Part shown: in pieces, positions 1-7,778 of the stretch | Position numbering within the stretch: position 1 is the stretch's first letter | Layout of the letters: each line of letters opens with the position of its first letter | NCBI GenBank assembly: GCA_910585255.1 | Contig: CAJUEI010000063.1 | Span: 1-17,472, forward strand | Source: an uncultured Lachnospiraceae bacterium | GTDB taxonomy: Bacteria; Bacillota; Clostridia; Lachnospirales; Lachnospiraceae | DNA length: 17,472 nt | Reading direction: 5' to 3' | Translations under genes and position numbers: made by a program | The notes under the pieces: generated by a model | What the model saw: only the letters and a program-made list of their open reading frames with translations | Database searches by the model: none | What the model was told of the DNA's origin: nothing

Positions 1-69
1 AACAGGAGCCTTAAAGCAGCAAAGCAAGTTATCAATGATGGAAGCTCTGCGATAAGTGTATTTTTTTAG
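1..69 (+). CDS. 3' end of an unrecognised gene (partial)
   Basis: An open frame enters from the left edge and runs 22 codons to a TAG at 67-69, ending in ...SSAISVFF. It is followed 21 nt later by an ORF with a good ribosome binding site, an operon-like arrangement that suggests the frame is genuinely coded. The fragment is too short to assign to a family and no function is proposed. It could also be a chance open frame. Confidence 0.4.
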   Translation, partial: NRSLKAAKQVINDGSSAISVFF

Positions 70-90
70 AATATCAGAGGAGACGATGCA

Positions 91-177
91 ATGGAACTGA
101 CCCCGACATTGATTTTGAATCTGGTGCTGCTGATCGTCCCCATAGGTGAGAACTTAAGAAAAAAGGAAACAAAATAG
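91..177 (+). CDS. 28-aa hydrophobic small ORF, function unknown
   Basis: ATG at 91 is preceded by GAGGAG (77-82) at 8-nt spacing, a good Shine-Dalgarno. The 28-residue product begins MELTPTLILNLVLLIVPIG, a single hydrophobic segment long enough to span a membrane, and ends in a charged tail (ENLRKKETK). It could be a genuine small membrane peptide. It could also be the 5' stub of a larger gene cut off by whatever deposited the transposon-end-like hairpin 25 nt downstream. No family is recognised. Confidence 0.4.
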   Translation: MELTPTLILNLVLLIVPIGENLRKKETK

Positions 178-201
178 TTAAACAAATATTTAACCTATCA
201 A

Positions 202-256
202 GAAAGTCCCCCGCTTCTAAGCCGTGAAGACGAAAGCGGTGGGTTGGGGGACTTCC
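202..256. repeat. GC-rich imperfect palindrome, IS200/IS605 end-like
   Basis: AAGTCCCCC (204-212) pairs perfectly with GGGGGACTT (246-254). An inner stem forms between GCTTC (213-217) and GAAAGC (232-237), leaving a bulge GGTGGGTT. Bulged, GC-rich subterminal hairpins of this type are typical of IS200/IS605 ends and of TnpB-associated RNAs. No transposase lies beside it, so it is read as a solo end or a small non-autonomous derivative. It has no T-tract and is not a standard terminator. This is the only sharply GC-rich block in an otherwise AT-rich intergenic stretch. Confidence 0.5.
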
Positions 257-260
257 TTTG

Positions 261-329
261 ACCATCCGAGTAAGAGATTACTTAATATCCAAACAAGGAA
301 TCACTTGACGTCCGAACAAGAGACTACTT
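261..329. repeat. Three tandem 23-nt imperfect repeats
   Basis: Three contiguous 23-nt units lie at 261-283, 284-306 and 307-329. Each has TCC near its fifth base, AAG or AAGG in the middle and ACTT or CACTT at its end. Units 1 and 3 agree at 17 of 23 positions. The period is not a multiple of three and no ORF spans them, so they are non-coding. They begin six bases after the hairpin ends. From 330 to about 400 I see nothing further. Confidence 0.5.
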
Positions 330-406
330 TCCCATTCTGCCCTCCAGTTTACACACTCTTCTCTTCCTATTCCCCATCAAAATAAGATCTTTTCAAAAGC
401 AACCCC

Positions 407-436
407 TTTTATTTATAAATGGAACGTGCTATAATA
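407..436 (+). promoter_or_regulatory. pdp promoter with extended -10
   Basis: TGCTATAAT at 427-435 is a perfect TATAAT (430-435) with the TG of an extended -10. The -35 region 17 bp upstream is poor (TTTTAT), as is common with extended -10 promoters. Transcription would begin near 442, giving a short leader to pdp. Confidence 0.6.
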
Positions 437-485
437 ATGCAAAAAGAACGGGAATATCGTGGAAGAGATTGTGAGGGAAATGGAT

Positions 486-1811
486 ATGAGAATGTATGAT
501 ATCATTTTAAAAAAAAGAAATGGGGGTACTCTGACAAAAGAAGAGATTGACGAGATGATTCAAAACTATATCAGCGGAGAAATTAAGGATTATCAGATGT
601 CAGCATTTTTAATGTCAGTTTATTTTAAGGGGATGACAGAAGAAGAGACACTATATCTGACAAAAGCAATGGCAGAAAGCGGAGAACTCTTAGATCTTTC
701 CGCTATTGAAGGAAAAAAAGCAGATAAACACAGCACCGGAGGAGTTGGAGATAAAACCTCTCTTGTACTTGGACCAATGGTAGCGGCACTGGGCATACCC
801 GTAGCGAAAATGTCAGGAAGAGGTTTAGGACATACCGGAGGAACCATTGACAAATTAGAGAGTTTCCCTGGATTTTCTACTAATTTAACACCAGAACAAT
901 TTATTGAACAGGTCAATGCCATTAAAATAGCAATTATAGGACAGACCGCAAACCTAGCTCCTGCTGATAAAAAACTATACGCCCTGCGGGATGTAACTGC
1001 AACGGTGGATCAGATTTCTTTAATTGCTTCCAGTATTATGAGCAAAAAACTGGCAGCGGGATCAGATGCAATTGTATTAGATGTCAAAACCGGAAGCGGT
1101 GCTTTTATGAAAAAAGAAGCCGATGCCGTTGCACTAGCAAGAGAGATGGTACAGATTGGAACCAATGCAGGAAGAGAAACCGTAGCGATTATTTCCGATA
1201 TGAACCAGCCGCTTGGCTATGCAGTTGGAAATGCCTTGGAAGTAAAGGAAGCGATTGATACATTAAAGGGAAACGGACCGGCAGATCTGTTGGAACTGTG
1301 TTTGATTTTAGGTTCTTATATGGCGGTAGGAGTGGGACATGCACAGAATGTAGAAGAGGCAAGGCAATGTCTTCATCAGACCATTTTAGACGGGCAGGCA
1401 TTAAAAAAATTAGAAGAATTTGTAACGGCTCAGGGCGGAGATGCCAGGGCAATAGAAGACCCATCCCTGCTTCCAAGGGCGTCTATTACGATGGAAATTT
1501 TGGCGGAAGAAAGCGGATTTGTAGAAAAGATTGAAACAGACGAGATCGGAATGGTTTCTTTTATCTTGGGAGGCGGAAGAGAGACAAAGGAGAGCGAGAT
1601 TGATCGCTCAGTCGGTGTTGTGCTTCATAAAAAAATAGGAGATGCCGTAAAGAAGGGAGAGTCTATTGCAACGATGTATGGCAATGATCTAAAAAAGATG
1701 GAGGAGGCAAAGACACGCTTTCTTGCAGCTTATACCTTTTCTAAAACACCCGCAGCAAAGGGATCTTTTATTAAATGGATTATTACAAAAAATGGGACGG
1801 CAAAATATTGA
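486..1811 (+). CDS. pdp: Pyrimidine-nucleoside (thymidine) phosphorylase
   Basis: This cytoplasmic enzyme of pyrimidine salvage splits uridine, thymidine or deoxyuridine with phosphate into base and (deoxy)ribose-1-phosphate. The 441-residue product follows the family end to end. It starts MRMYDII, has the phosphate-binding KHSTGGVGD (K81, H82) and then the signature KMSGRGLGHTGGTIDKLES. ADKKLYALRDVT, SLIASSIMSKK and LDVKTGSGAF follow, and the C-terminal domain contains GGGRETKES. The ATG at 486 was chosen because GAGGG (473-477) lies 8 nt upstream and family members start at this MRM; a GTG at 459 is in frame but lacks a site. The length is close to the roughly 433 residues of Bacillus Pdp. 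It is monocistronic, with its own promoter and terminator. Substrate preference cannot be read from sequence alone. Confidence 0.95.
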   Translation: MRMYDIILKKRNGGTLTKEEIDEMIQNYISGEIKDYQMSAFLMSVYFKGMTEEETLYLTKAMAESGELLDLSAIEGKKADKHSTGGVGDKTSLVLGPMVAALGIPVAKMSGRGLGHTGGTIDKLESFPGFSTNLTPEQFIEQVNAIKIAIIGQTANLAPADKKLYALRDVTATVDQISLIASSIMSKKLAAGSDAIVLDVKTGSGAFMKKEADAVALAREMVQIGTNAGRETVAIISDMNQPLGYAVGNALEVKEAIDTLKGNGPADLLELCLILGSYMAVGVGHAQNVEEARQCLHQTILDGQALKKLEEFVTAQGGDARAIEDPSLLPRASITMEILAEESGFVEKIETDEIGMVSFILGGGRETKESEIDRSVGVVLHKKIGDAVKKGESIATMYGNDLKKMEEAKTRFLAAYTFSKTPAAKGSFIKWIITKNGTAKY

Positions 1812-1841
1812 AAATACACAGATGTAATAGGAAAAATCGTT

Positions 1842-1890
1842 CTGTAACGTGTGAGGAAAAGAAAACTCATACGTTATAGTTTTTTATTTT
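1842..1890 (+). terminator. Rho-independent terminator of pdp
   Basis: A 14-bp stem (1842-1855 with 1866-1879, two G-U pairs) closes a 10-nt loop and is followed directly by TTTTTTATTTT. This is a textbook intrinsic terminator 30 nt after the pdp stop. Confidence 0.9.
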
Positions 1891-1891
1891 A

Positions 1892-1921
1892 TTGCATAAG
1901 GAAGAAAAAAGTATATGTAAT
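1892..1921 (+). promoter_or_regulatory. Weak candidate promoter for the envelope operon
   Basis: TTGCAT (1892-1897) and TGTAAT (1916-1921) are separated by 18 bp, just after the pdp terminator and about 30 nt before the next start codon. A promoter is needed here because the terminator blocks read-through. The match is modest. Confidence 0.35.
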
Positions 1922-1950
1922 GGTTTTTATTGGATAGATGGAGAAAGAGA

Positions 1951-3951
1951 ATGAAATATTTTAATTTAAAGGGAACACGCTGGTTGGAGAAAATATTTCA
2001 AAATCCCTATAGCTGCTGTTTGGTTTTGGGGATGCTTTGCAATTTGGCTGTGGAGACATTGAGCAGAAAGTCGCCTATTGCGGCGGGACAGTATCTGCTT
2101 CAGCGTCCGCTTGTATTTTTTTATAACAGTCTTATTATTGCGTTTACTTTATCAGCAGCACTATTAGTAAAACGAAGGATATTTGTTTTTTCTTTTTTGA
2201 CGGCACTGTGGATTGGAATGGGACTGATCAACAGTATTTTATTGGTCTTTCGCACTACTCCTTTTACGGCAGTCGATCTGCGGCTGATTGAGTATGCGGT
2301 TGCTTTATTAGATCGTTATTTTTCTAATATACAGCTTTTTTTACTGGGAGGATTTCTTTTCGCTGTTTTGGCAGGATTACTTTTTTTATTTTTTAAGCTG
2401 CCAAAGCAGGAGCGGATTGTATGGAAAAAGGGTATGGCGTATATAATTTTTTTGTTTCTTTTAGTAAGGTGGCTGACTTGGGCTGGGATACAGACCAACT
2501 TGCTGGCAAAAAATTTCGGAAATATTAACCAGGCATTTCGAGACTATGGTTTTCCCTACGGGTTTAGTAGCAGTCTGATAAATACTGGGATTAATAAACC
2601 CAAAGACTATTCGGAAGACAGTATAGAGGAGTTATTAGAGGAGGTGGAGGATAGACCAATGATCCACAATCCAAACAGCTATGAAAGACCAGTGGAACAG
2701 AAAGAAGCCCCAAATGTAATCTATCTGCAGTTGGAATCATTTTTCGATCCTTCTTATGTAAAGGGAATTACGTATTCCGAGCAGCCGCTTCCTACATTTA
2801 CGGCATTAAAGGAGCAGTATACATCCGGGTTTTTACAAGTTCCTTCGGTTGGAGCAGGAACAGCAAATACCGAATTTGAAGTAATTACCGGAATGAATTT
2901 GGACTTTTTTGGACCGGGGGAGTATCCTTATAAGACGATTTTACAGGAGACTACCTGTGAGAGTCTTGCCTATAATATGAAAGAACTTGGTTATTCTGCA
3001 CATGCGATACATAATAATGAAGGAACTTTCTATGAAAGAAATAAGGTATTTTCTCAGTTAGGGTTTGATACATTTACTTCAATGGAGTATATGCGGATTC
3101 GGGAGGTCACACCGATTGGATGGGCAAAGGATGAAGTACTGATTGGAGAGATCCGAAAGGCATTGAAAAGTACAGAGGGACGAGATGTAATTTATACCAT
3201 ATCCGTACAGGGACATGGAAGTTATCCGACTGAAAAATTAGAACACCCTCAAATTCAAGTATCTGGTTTTGCAGAGACGGAGCAGAACAATGCATTTGAA
3301 TACTATGTAAATGAAATTTACGAAATGGATCTTTTTCTGCATGATCTGATTACCATGCTGCAGGTTTATCCAGAAAAGGTGGTATTGATTTTGTATGGGG
3401 ATCATTTGCCGGGATTTGGATTTGAAGAGGATGATTTAGAAAATGGATCGATTTATCAGACAGAATATGTAATCTGGAGCAATTATTCTTTAGAAAAACA
3501 AGATCGGGATTTGGAAGCCTATCAGCTTTCCGCCTATGTAATGAAGCTTTTGGGCTATCAAAACGGAACTCTGACAAAGTATCACCAGTTATTTGAGGGA
3601 CGAAAAGATTATTTAGACGGGTTGGAGTTGTTAGAATATGATATGTTATATGGAGAGCAGGAGGTTTATGACGGAAAAAATCCTTATCAGCCGACTGAAC
3701 TTTTAATGGGAACGGAGCCGATTCAGATCTTTTCGGTTTTGGAGGAAGAGGATGGTATTTTTATTCGAGGCAGAAACTTTACGGAATATAGTGTGGTAAC
3801 AATAAATGGGAAGGAAGTCCGTCAGGAGTTTATGAATTCCTTTCAGATTAAACTATATGACAGATCTGTGGAAAGCGGAGATTGGGTAGAAGTGCACCAG
3901 ATAGGAAAAGATCGGCAGATTCTTAGTACGGTAAAAAAACAGGTAAAATAG
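1951..3951 (+). CDS. LTA synthase-family membrane sulfatase-fold enzyme
   Basis: The 666-residue protein has the LtaS layout. Five hydrophobic segments (about 17-37, 52-70, 74-96, 130-150, 163-180) precede a large extracytoplasmic sulfatase-fold domain. Expected active-site residues are visible: metal-binding E262 in QLESFF, candidate catalytic T304 in GAGTANTEFE, H422 in QGHGSYP, and D484/H485 in YGDHLPGF. The family transfers glycerol-phosphate from phosphatidylglycerol to lipoteichoic acid or related glycans. After the catalytic domain, about residues 585-666 form a beta-rich extension (IFIRGRNFTEYSVVTINGKEV) resembling an IPT/TIG-type module, which ordinary LtaS lacks. ATG 1951 was chosen because GGAGA (1940-1944) sits just upstream; the in-frame TTG at 1930 has no such site. 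It leads a three-gene run. Whether the product is LTA or another phosphoglycerol polymer is not determinable. Confidence 0.85.
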   Translation: MKYFNLKGTRWLEKIFQNPYSCCLVLGMLCNLAVETLSRKSPIAAGQYLLQRPLVFFYNSLIIAFTLSAALLVKRRIFVFSFLTALWIGMGLINSILLVFRTTPFTAVDLRLIEYAVALLDRYFSNIQLFLLGGFLFAVLAGLLFLFFKLPKQERIVWKKGMAYIIFLFLLVRWLTWAGIQTNLLAKNFGNINQAFRDYGFPYGFSSSLINTGINKPKDYSEDSIEELLEEVEDRPMIHNPNSYERPVEQKEAPNVIYLQLESFFDPSYVKGITYSEQPLPTFTALKEQYTSGFLQVPSVGAGTANTEFEVITGMNLDFFGPGEYPYKTILQETTCESLAYNMKELGYSAHAIHNNEGTFYERNKVFSQLGFDTFTSMEYMRIREVTPIGWAKDEVLIGEIRKALKSTEGRDVIYTISVQGHGSYPTEKLEHPQIQVSGFAETEQNNAFEYYVNEIYEMDLFLHDLITMLQVYPEKVVLILYGDHLPGFGFEEDDLENGSIYQTEYVIWSNYSLEKQDRDLEAYQLSAYVMKLLGYQNGTLTKYHQLFEGRKDYLDGLELLEYDMLYGEQEVYDGKNPYQPTELLMGTEPIQIFSVLEEEDGIFIRGRNFTEYSVVTINGKEVRQEFMNSFQIKLYDRSVESGDWVEVHQIGKDRQILSTVKKQVK

Positions 3952-4002
3952 GTATAGGGAGAAGCATTTATTAAATAAAATGCGAAAGGCATGGGGAGAA
4001 AG

Positions 4003-5361
4003 ATGAAAGGGATAGAGAAGAAATGGAAGCAGTGGTCTGCATGGAAACGGATTGTGTTGCTGCTCTTGGCAGGAACAGCAGTGATACTGGGTATGACAGC
4101 AGGTCTTCGAATTTGGGATCGGGGCAGACAAAAGCCAAGAGTACTTGCGGCACTAAAGCGGCTGACAGAAGAGGCATTGGAACAGAGAGAGACCTTTGAG
4201 CCATTGCTTCGGCTTATAGAGGACGGGGATATTGAACAAGAGGGATATGTAAATTTTGAGCAGTTAGACGCTGATATGGGGGGAAAGAACCATATAGATA
4301 GATGGAAGAACGGGCTTTTTTGGATGGAGCAGATCGATATGACAGCTTCTAGTATACAGTATCAGTTTGCCCTTGAAAAAGACGAACAAAAATATTTTAA
4401 TAAGGCAGACTATCAGATTGCAGGGATTGGCGGGCTGCAGATAGAACAGTATCTGACAAAAGAAAAACTGATTGTACGAATTCCGCAGATTCACAGCAGT
4501 TATTTAAGGATGAATTCTGATAGGATAAAGGAGCAGTATAGAGATTCTCTTCTCTATACTATGTTGGGAGAAAAGCTGATACTGCCTAAAGAAGATCCTT
4601 CGGTTGAGGGAGCAGTGATATTTCCGGCGGAGGAAGAGTTAGAGAAAATCAATATTGTTCCAGCATTTTTAGAAGAATATGCTGGAAGACTACCGGAACT
4701 TTGGCGGCAGATTCTGGTGGAGAAAGAGAGTGAGACCAAACAGATCTGGGTAAACGGATCGTATGAAAATTGCAGTGTCTTTCGGCTTTCTGTTCCAAGG
4801 GAGTTGGCAGAGTGGTATATCCGATGCGGGCTGCCGGAGAAACTAGCAGAAGGAATCGGCTCGGTCTGTGGTGAAACGGTAGATCTGTTTCTTTCTTTAG
4901 ATGACAACAATGTGATTCGCTGTGTGGAAGCGAAGGCAGAATTAGAGGGAATCAAAACGACCATACAGGCTGCTTGTTATCTAAAAGGAAACGAACATCT
5001 GTTAGATCAGGTACAGATCGATCTGTCGGTTGGAGTGCTGACAGAAGAGATTCCTTTTCGAATCGATTTTCAAAGGCGGCATGAGCCGGAGGCAGAATTT
5101 TTTAATCTTTCTATTAGTCAGCTAAACTTGGAAAAAAGCGAACAGGTTAGGATATATTTTAAGTTAGATCTGGTTACAGGAGAGAGTGTTATAGAATATA
5201 ACATCAATCTGCCTGGGATGGTTTCGGATGGAGAGCACGTCCTTCGGCATTTAGATCAGCCGATTGAAGTGCCGGATAAGGAAGTAGTGGATATCTTTGA
5301 ATTGGATGTGATCGAATTTTTAAAATTTAGCAGAGATTTTAATTTTGCTTTATTCCAATAG
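4003..5361 (+). CDS. Membrane-anchored extracytoplasmic protein, unknown function
   Basis: I do not recognise this 452-residue protein. A basic N-terminus (MKGIEKKWKQWSAWKR) leads into one hydrophobic segment (about residues 17-33), followed by a long soluble region rich in E, L and I. The pattern fits a single-pass protein with its body outside the membrane; there is no lipobox cysteine. The start is uncertain: ATG 4003 has GGGGAG 4 nt upstream, whereas the in-frame ATG at 3991 (four residues longer) has AAAGG almost touching it. It begins 51 nt after the LTA-synthase-like gene and ends 60 nt before the carboxypeptidase gene, all on one strand. Co-transcription and a cell-envelope role are therefore likely, but this is context only. 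Confidence 0.75.
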   Translation: MKGIEKKWKQWSAWKRIVLLLLAGTAVILGMTAGLRIWDRGRQKPRVLAALKRLTEEALEQRETFEPLLRLIEDGDIEQEGYVNFEQLDADMGGKNHIDRWKNGLFWMEQIDMTASSIQYQFALEKDEQKYFNKADYQIAGIGGLQIEQYLTKEKLIVRIPQIHSSYLRMNSDRIKEQYRDSLLYTMLGEKLILPKEDPSVEGAVIFPAEEELEKINIVPAFLEEYAGRLPELWRQILVEKESETKQIWVNGSYENCSVFRLSVPRELAEWYIRCGLPEKLAEGIGSVCGETVDLFLSLDDNNVIRCVEAKAELEGIKTTIQAACYLKGNEHLLDQVQIDLSVGVLTEEIPFRIDFQRRHEPEAEFFNLSISQLNLEKSEQVRIYFKLDLVTGESVIEYNINLPGMVSDGEHVLRHLDQPIEVPDKEVVDIFELDVIEFLKFSRDFNFALFQ

Positions 5362-5421
5362 CATAAAATTCCACTTTGGTTACTACAATGGTTATAAAGA
5401 TGCAAGTATTGGATTGATAAG

Positions 5422-6672
5422 ATGAAAAGAAAGAGTATTTTATCTACGATAACAGCATTTTTATTGGTAGTAAGTTTGCTGTTGGATTTAGGAGGGCTGT
5501 CCGCTGTACGGGCAGAGGGAATTACTTCTTCGTTAGACAGTGAGGAGCTAAGAGAGACGGCGGCAATAATTGCGGCAGATACCAATCCAGATTTGGGAGT
5601 GACGGCAAAGGCAGCGGTGTTAATGGAGGCAAGTACTGGAACGATTATTTATGAAAAAAATGCAACAGAACAGGTAAGTCCGGCAAGTATTACAAAGATT
5701 ATGACATTGATATTAATTTTTGATGCGATTGAATCGGGACAGATTACCCTGCAGGATGAGGTGACGACCAGTGCTTATGCAAAATCAATGGGAGGTTCAC
5801 AGGTTTTTTTAGAGGAAGGCGAGAAACAGACCGTAGAGACATTGATTAAGTGTATTGTGGTAGCGAGCGGAAATGATGCCAGTGTGGCAATGGCGGAGTA
5901 TCTCTGCGGCAGTGAAACAGAATTTGTCCGTCAGATGAATGAGCGTGCCGCAGGGTTAGGAATGACGGAGACACATTTTGAGGACTGCTGCGGACTTACG
6001 GAATCATCTTCCCACTTAACTTCTGCAAAAGATGTGGCTTTGATGTCTAGGGAATTGATTACACATTATCCTCAGATTCATCAGTATTCTAGTATTTGGA
6101 TGGAAAATATTGTGCATGTAACGGAAAAGGGAAGCAGTGAGTTTGGGTTGGCAAATACCAATAAACTGCTAAAGCAGTATGAATACTGCAATGGATTAAA
6201 GACAGGAAGCACCAGTTTAGCAAAGTATTGTCTTTCTGCTACGGCGACAAAAGACGGAATTTCGCTGATTGCAGTAGTAATGGCAGCACCAGATTATAAG
6301 GTACGTTTCTCGGAGGCAAAGGCAATGCTTACTTATGGATATGGGGTTTGCCGTTTGTTTAAAGATGAGAATCAGGAAGAACTGCCATGGATCATAGTGG
6401 AAGATGGAGTACAGAAGATTGTACCGATTCGCTATCGGGCAGGATTTTCTTATCTCAGTACAGACGGAAGTGATGTGGCACAGATTGAAAAGCGGTTAGA
6501 ACTTCCAGAGAGCTGCAGGGCACCTGTTGCAGCGGGAGAGGTTGCCGGAAGAGCCGTCTATTATTTAGATGGGATCGAAGTTGGAAGTGTCGATATCTTA
6601 TATGATGGGAGTGTTGAGCGTGCCGGATATTGGGATTATTTTCGAAAGATAGTCGAACTATATTTTATTTAA
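5422..6672 (+). CDS. D-alanyl-D-alanine carboxypeptidase (S11, DacF/PBP5-like)
   Basis: This exported low-molecular-weight penicillin-binding protein trims the terminal D-Ala from peptidoglycan pentapeptides. The 416-residue product has a signal peptide (MKRK, a hydrophobic core, likely cleavage after VRA31). All three serine-DD-peptidase motifs are present: S89-I-T-K92, S149-G-N151 and K260-T-G262. A region like the PBP5 C-terminal domain follows (about 300-390), ending in a short amphipathic tail (YFRKIVELYFI) that could be a membrane anchor. The ribosome binding site before ATG 5422 is weak, so translation may be low or coupled. It follows two envelope genes and probably shares their transcript. 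Clostridial genomes carry several S11 paralogues, so no specific dac name is assigned. Confidence 0.92.
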   Translation: MKRKSILSTITAFLLVVSLLLDLGGLSAVRAEGITSSLDSEELRETAAIIAADTNPDLGVTAKAAVLMEASTGTIIYEKNATEQVSPASITKIMTLILIFDAIESGQITLQDEVTTSAYAKSMGGSQVFLEEGEKQTVETLIKCIVVASGNDASVAMAEYLCGSETEFVRQMNERAAGLGMTETHFEDCCGLTESSSHLTSAKDVALMSRELITHYPQIHQYSSIWMENIVHVTEKGSSEFGLANTNKLLKQYEYCNGLKTGSTSLAKYCLSATATKDGISLIAVVMAAPDYKVRFSEAKAMLTYGYGVCRLFKDENQEELPWIIVEDGVQKIVPIRYRAGFSYLSTDGSDVAQIEKRLELPESCRAPVAAGEVAGRAVYYLDGIEVGSVDILYDGSVERAGYWDYFRKIVELYFI

Positions 6673-6714
6673 GAAAATTATTTTAGACTTTCTATACCAA
6701 TTTTTATAAATATG

Positions 6715-6723
6715 TGATATAAT
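6715..6723 (+). promoter_or_regulatory. cheV promoter, extended -10
   Basis: TGATATAAT at 6715-6723 combines a perfect TATAAT with the extended-10 TG. No clear -35 is seen 17 bp upstream. The leader to cheV would be about 75 nt. No sigma-D/FliA-type motility element (TAAA ... GCCGATAA) is visible. Confidence 0.5.
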
Positions 6724-6803
6724 TTTAAAAATAGTACAAATATTCAGGCTGTATCGAATAAGTTATCGTAACAGACTGAGAATATCTGCTAGGAGGTATA
6801 GAG

Positions 6804-7703
6804 ATGGAAACCAATATCCTGTTGGAAAGTGGAACAAATGAGTTGGAATTATTAGTATTTGAAGTGGGAAATAATTCTTATGGCATCAATGTAGCAAAAG
6901 TAAGAGAGATTATAACCAGTGAGCCGATTACACCGGTTCCCAATTCTCATCCTTGTATTGAAGGTGTTTTTATGCCCCGGGATGTAATGATTACGGCAAT
7001 TAATTTAGCAAAGGTATTAGGACTTCCTGCTTCGGAAAATCCGAATCTGGATATGTTTATTATCACGAATTTTAATCGTTTAAATGTGTCATTTCGTGTA
7101 CATAAAGTAGAAGGGATTCATCGGGTATCCTGGAAAGATATTATTGTGCCAGATAAGACAATTAATACAGCCGATACGGCACTTGCAACCGGTATTGTAA
7201 AGCTGGAAGGAAGATTAATTGTAATTCTTGATTTTGAGAAGATTGTATCGGATATTAGTCCAGAGACAGGACTGAAAGTTTCGGATATCAAAGAATATGA
7301 AGGAAGACCACGAAATGAACGACCGATTATGATTGCTGAAGATTCTCCTCTTTTAATGCAGCTAATATTAGACTCTTTAAAGAAAGCCGGTTATACCAAC
7401 ATTCAAAAAAATGTAAACGGACAGGAGGCATGGGATAATTTGATGCTGTATAAAGAGGAAGGAACCATACAAGAGAAGGTACATTGTGTAGTGACTGATA
7501 TTGAGATGCCGCTGATGGACGGACATCGGCTATTAAAATTGATCCGTGATGATTCCGAGCTAAGAGACCTTCCTGTTGTAATTTTCTCTTCTCTGTTAAA
7601 TGACGATATGAAGCGGAAAGGAATTCAGCTTGGGGCAAATGCACAGCTTTCTAAACCGGAGATTGGACGTCTGGTAGCAGAGTTGGATCGTATTATGAAA
7701 TAA
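6804..7703 (+). CDS. cheV: Chemotaxis coupling protein CheV (CheW + receiver)
   Basis: The 299-residue protein joins an N-terminal CheW domain (about 10-155, ELLVFEVGNNSYGINVAKVREI) to a C-terminal response-regulator receiver domain (about 172-299). The receiver has the acidic pair E179/D180 (MIAEDSP), phospho-acceptor D232 in VVTDIEMPLMDG and the conserved lysine K284 (LSKPE). CheV links chemoreceptors to CheA and, when phosphorylated, helps adaptation. A strong AGGAGG ribosome binding site precedes ATG 6804. It stands alone between its own promoter and a terminator, with no other che or fla genes in the window. Its presence implies a motile, chemotactic host. Confidence 0.95.
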   Translation: METNILLESGTNELELLVFEVGNNSYGINVAKVREIITSEPITPVPNSHPCIEGVFMPRDVMITAINLAKVLGLPASENPNLDMFIITNFNRLNVSFRVHKVEGIHRVSWKDIIVPDKTINTADTALATGIVKLEGRLIVILDFEKIVSDISPETGLKVSDIKEYEGRPRNERPIMIAEDSPLLMQLILDSLKKAGYTNIQKNVNGQEAWDNLMLYKEEGTIQEKVHCVVTDIEMPLMDGHRLLKLIRDDSELRDLPVVIFSSLLNDDMKRKGIQLGANAQLSKPEIGRLVAELDRIMK

Positions 7704-7733
7704 AAAATGATAGGAATAAAGCAAACATAATAT

Positions 7734-7770
7734 AAAAAAACATACCAAAACGATTATGGTATGTTTTTTT
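7734..7770. terminator. Bidirectional terminator between cheV and YitT gene
   Basis: AAAAAAACATACC (7734-7746) and GGTATGTTTTTTT (7758-7770) form a perfect 13-bp inverted repeat around an 11-nt loop. A T-tract follows the stem on either strand, so it serves cheV on plus and the convergent gene ending at 7779 on minus. Confidence 0.9.
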
Positions 7771-7778
7771 ATATGGTT

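Noticed and set aside
202..256. Hairpin as a rho-independent terminator
   Set aside because: It is followed by CCTTTGACC rather than a T-run, and the bulged GC-rich form is more like a transposon end.
74..265. 63-codon minus-strand ORF across the hairpin
   Set aside because: Composition follows the palindrome, it has no convincing ribosome binding site and resembles no family.
1189..1534. ORFs on both strands inside pdp
   Set aside because: They are shadow frames of a well-conserved enzyme gene.
6645..6680. ATAGT-CGA-ACTAT followed by ATTTTATTT at the end of the DD-carboxypeptidase gene, as a terminator
   Set aside because: The 5-bp AT-rich stem lies within the coding sequence and the T-tract is broken; too weak to call.
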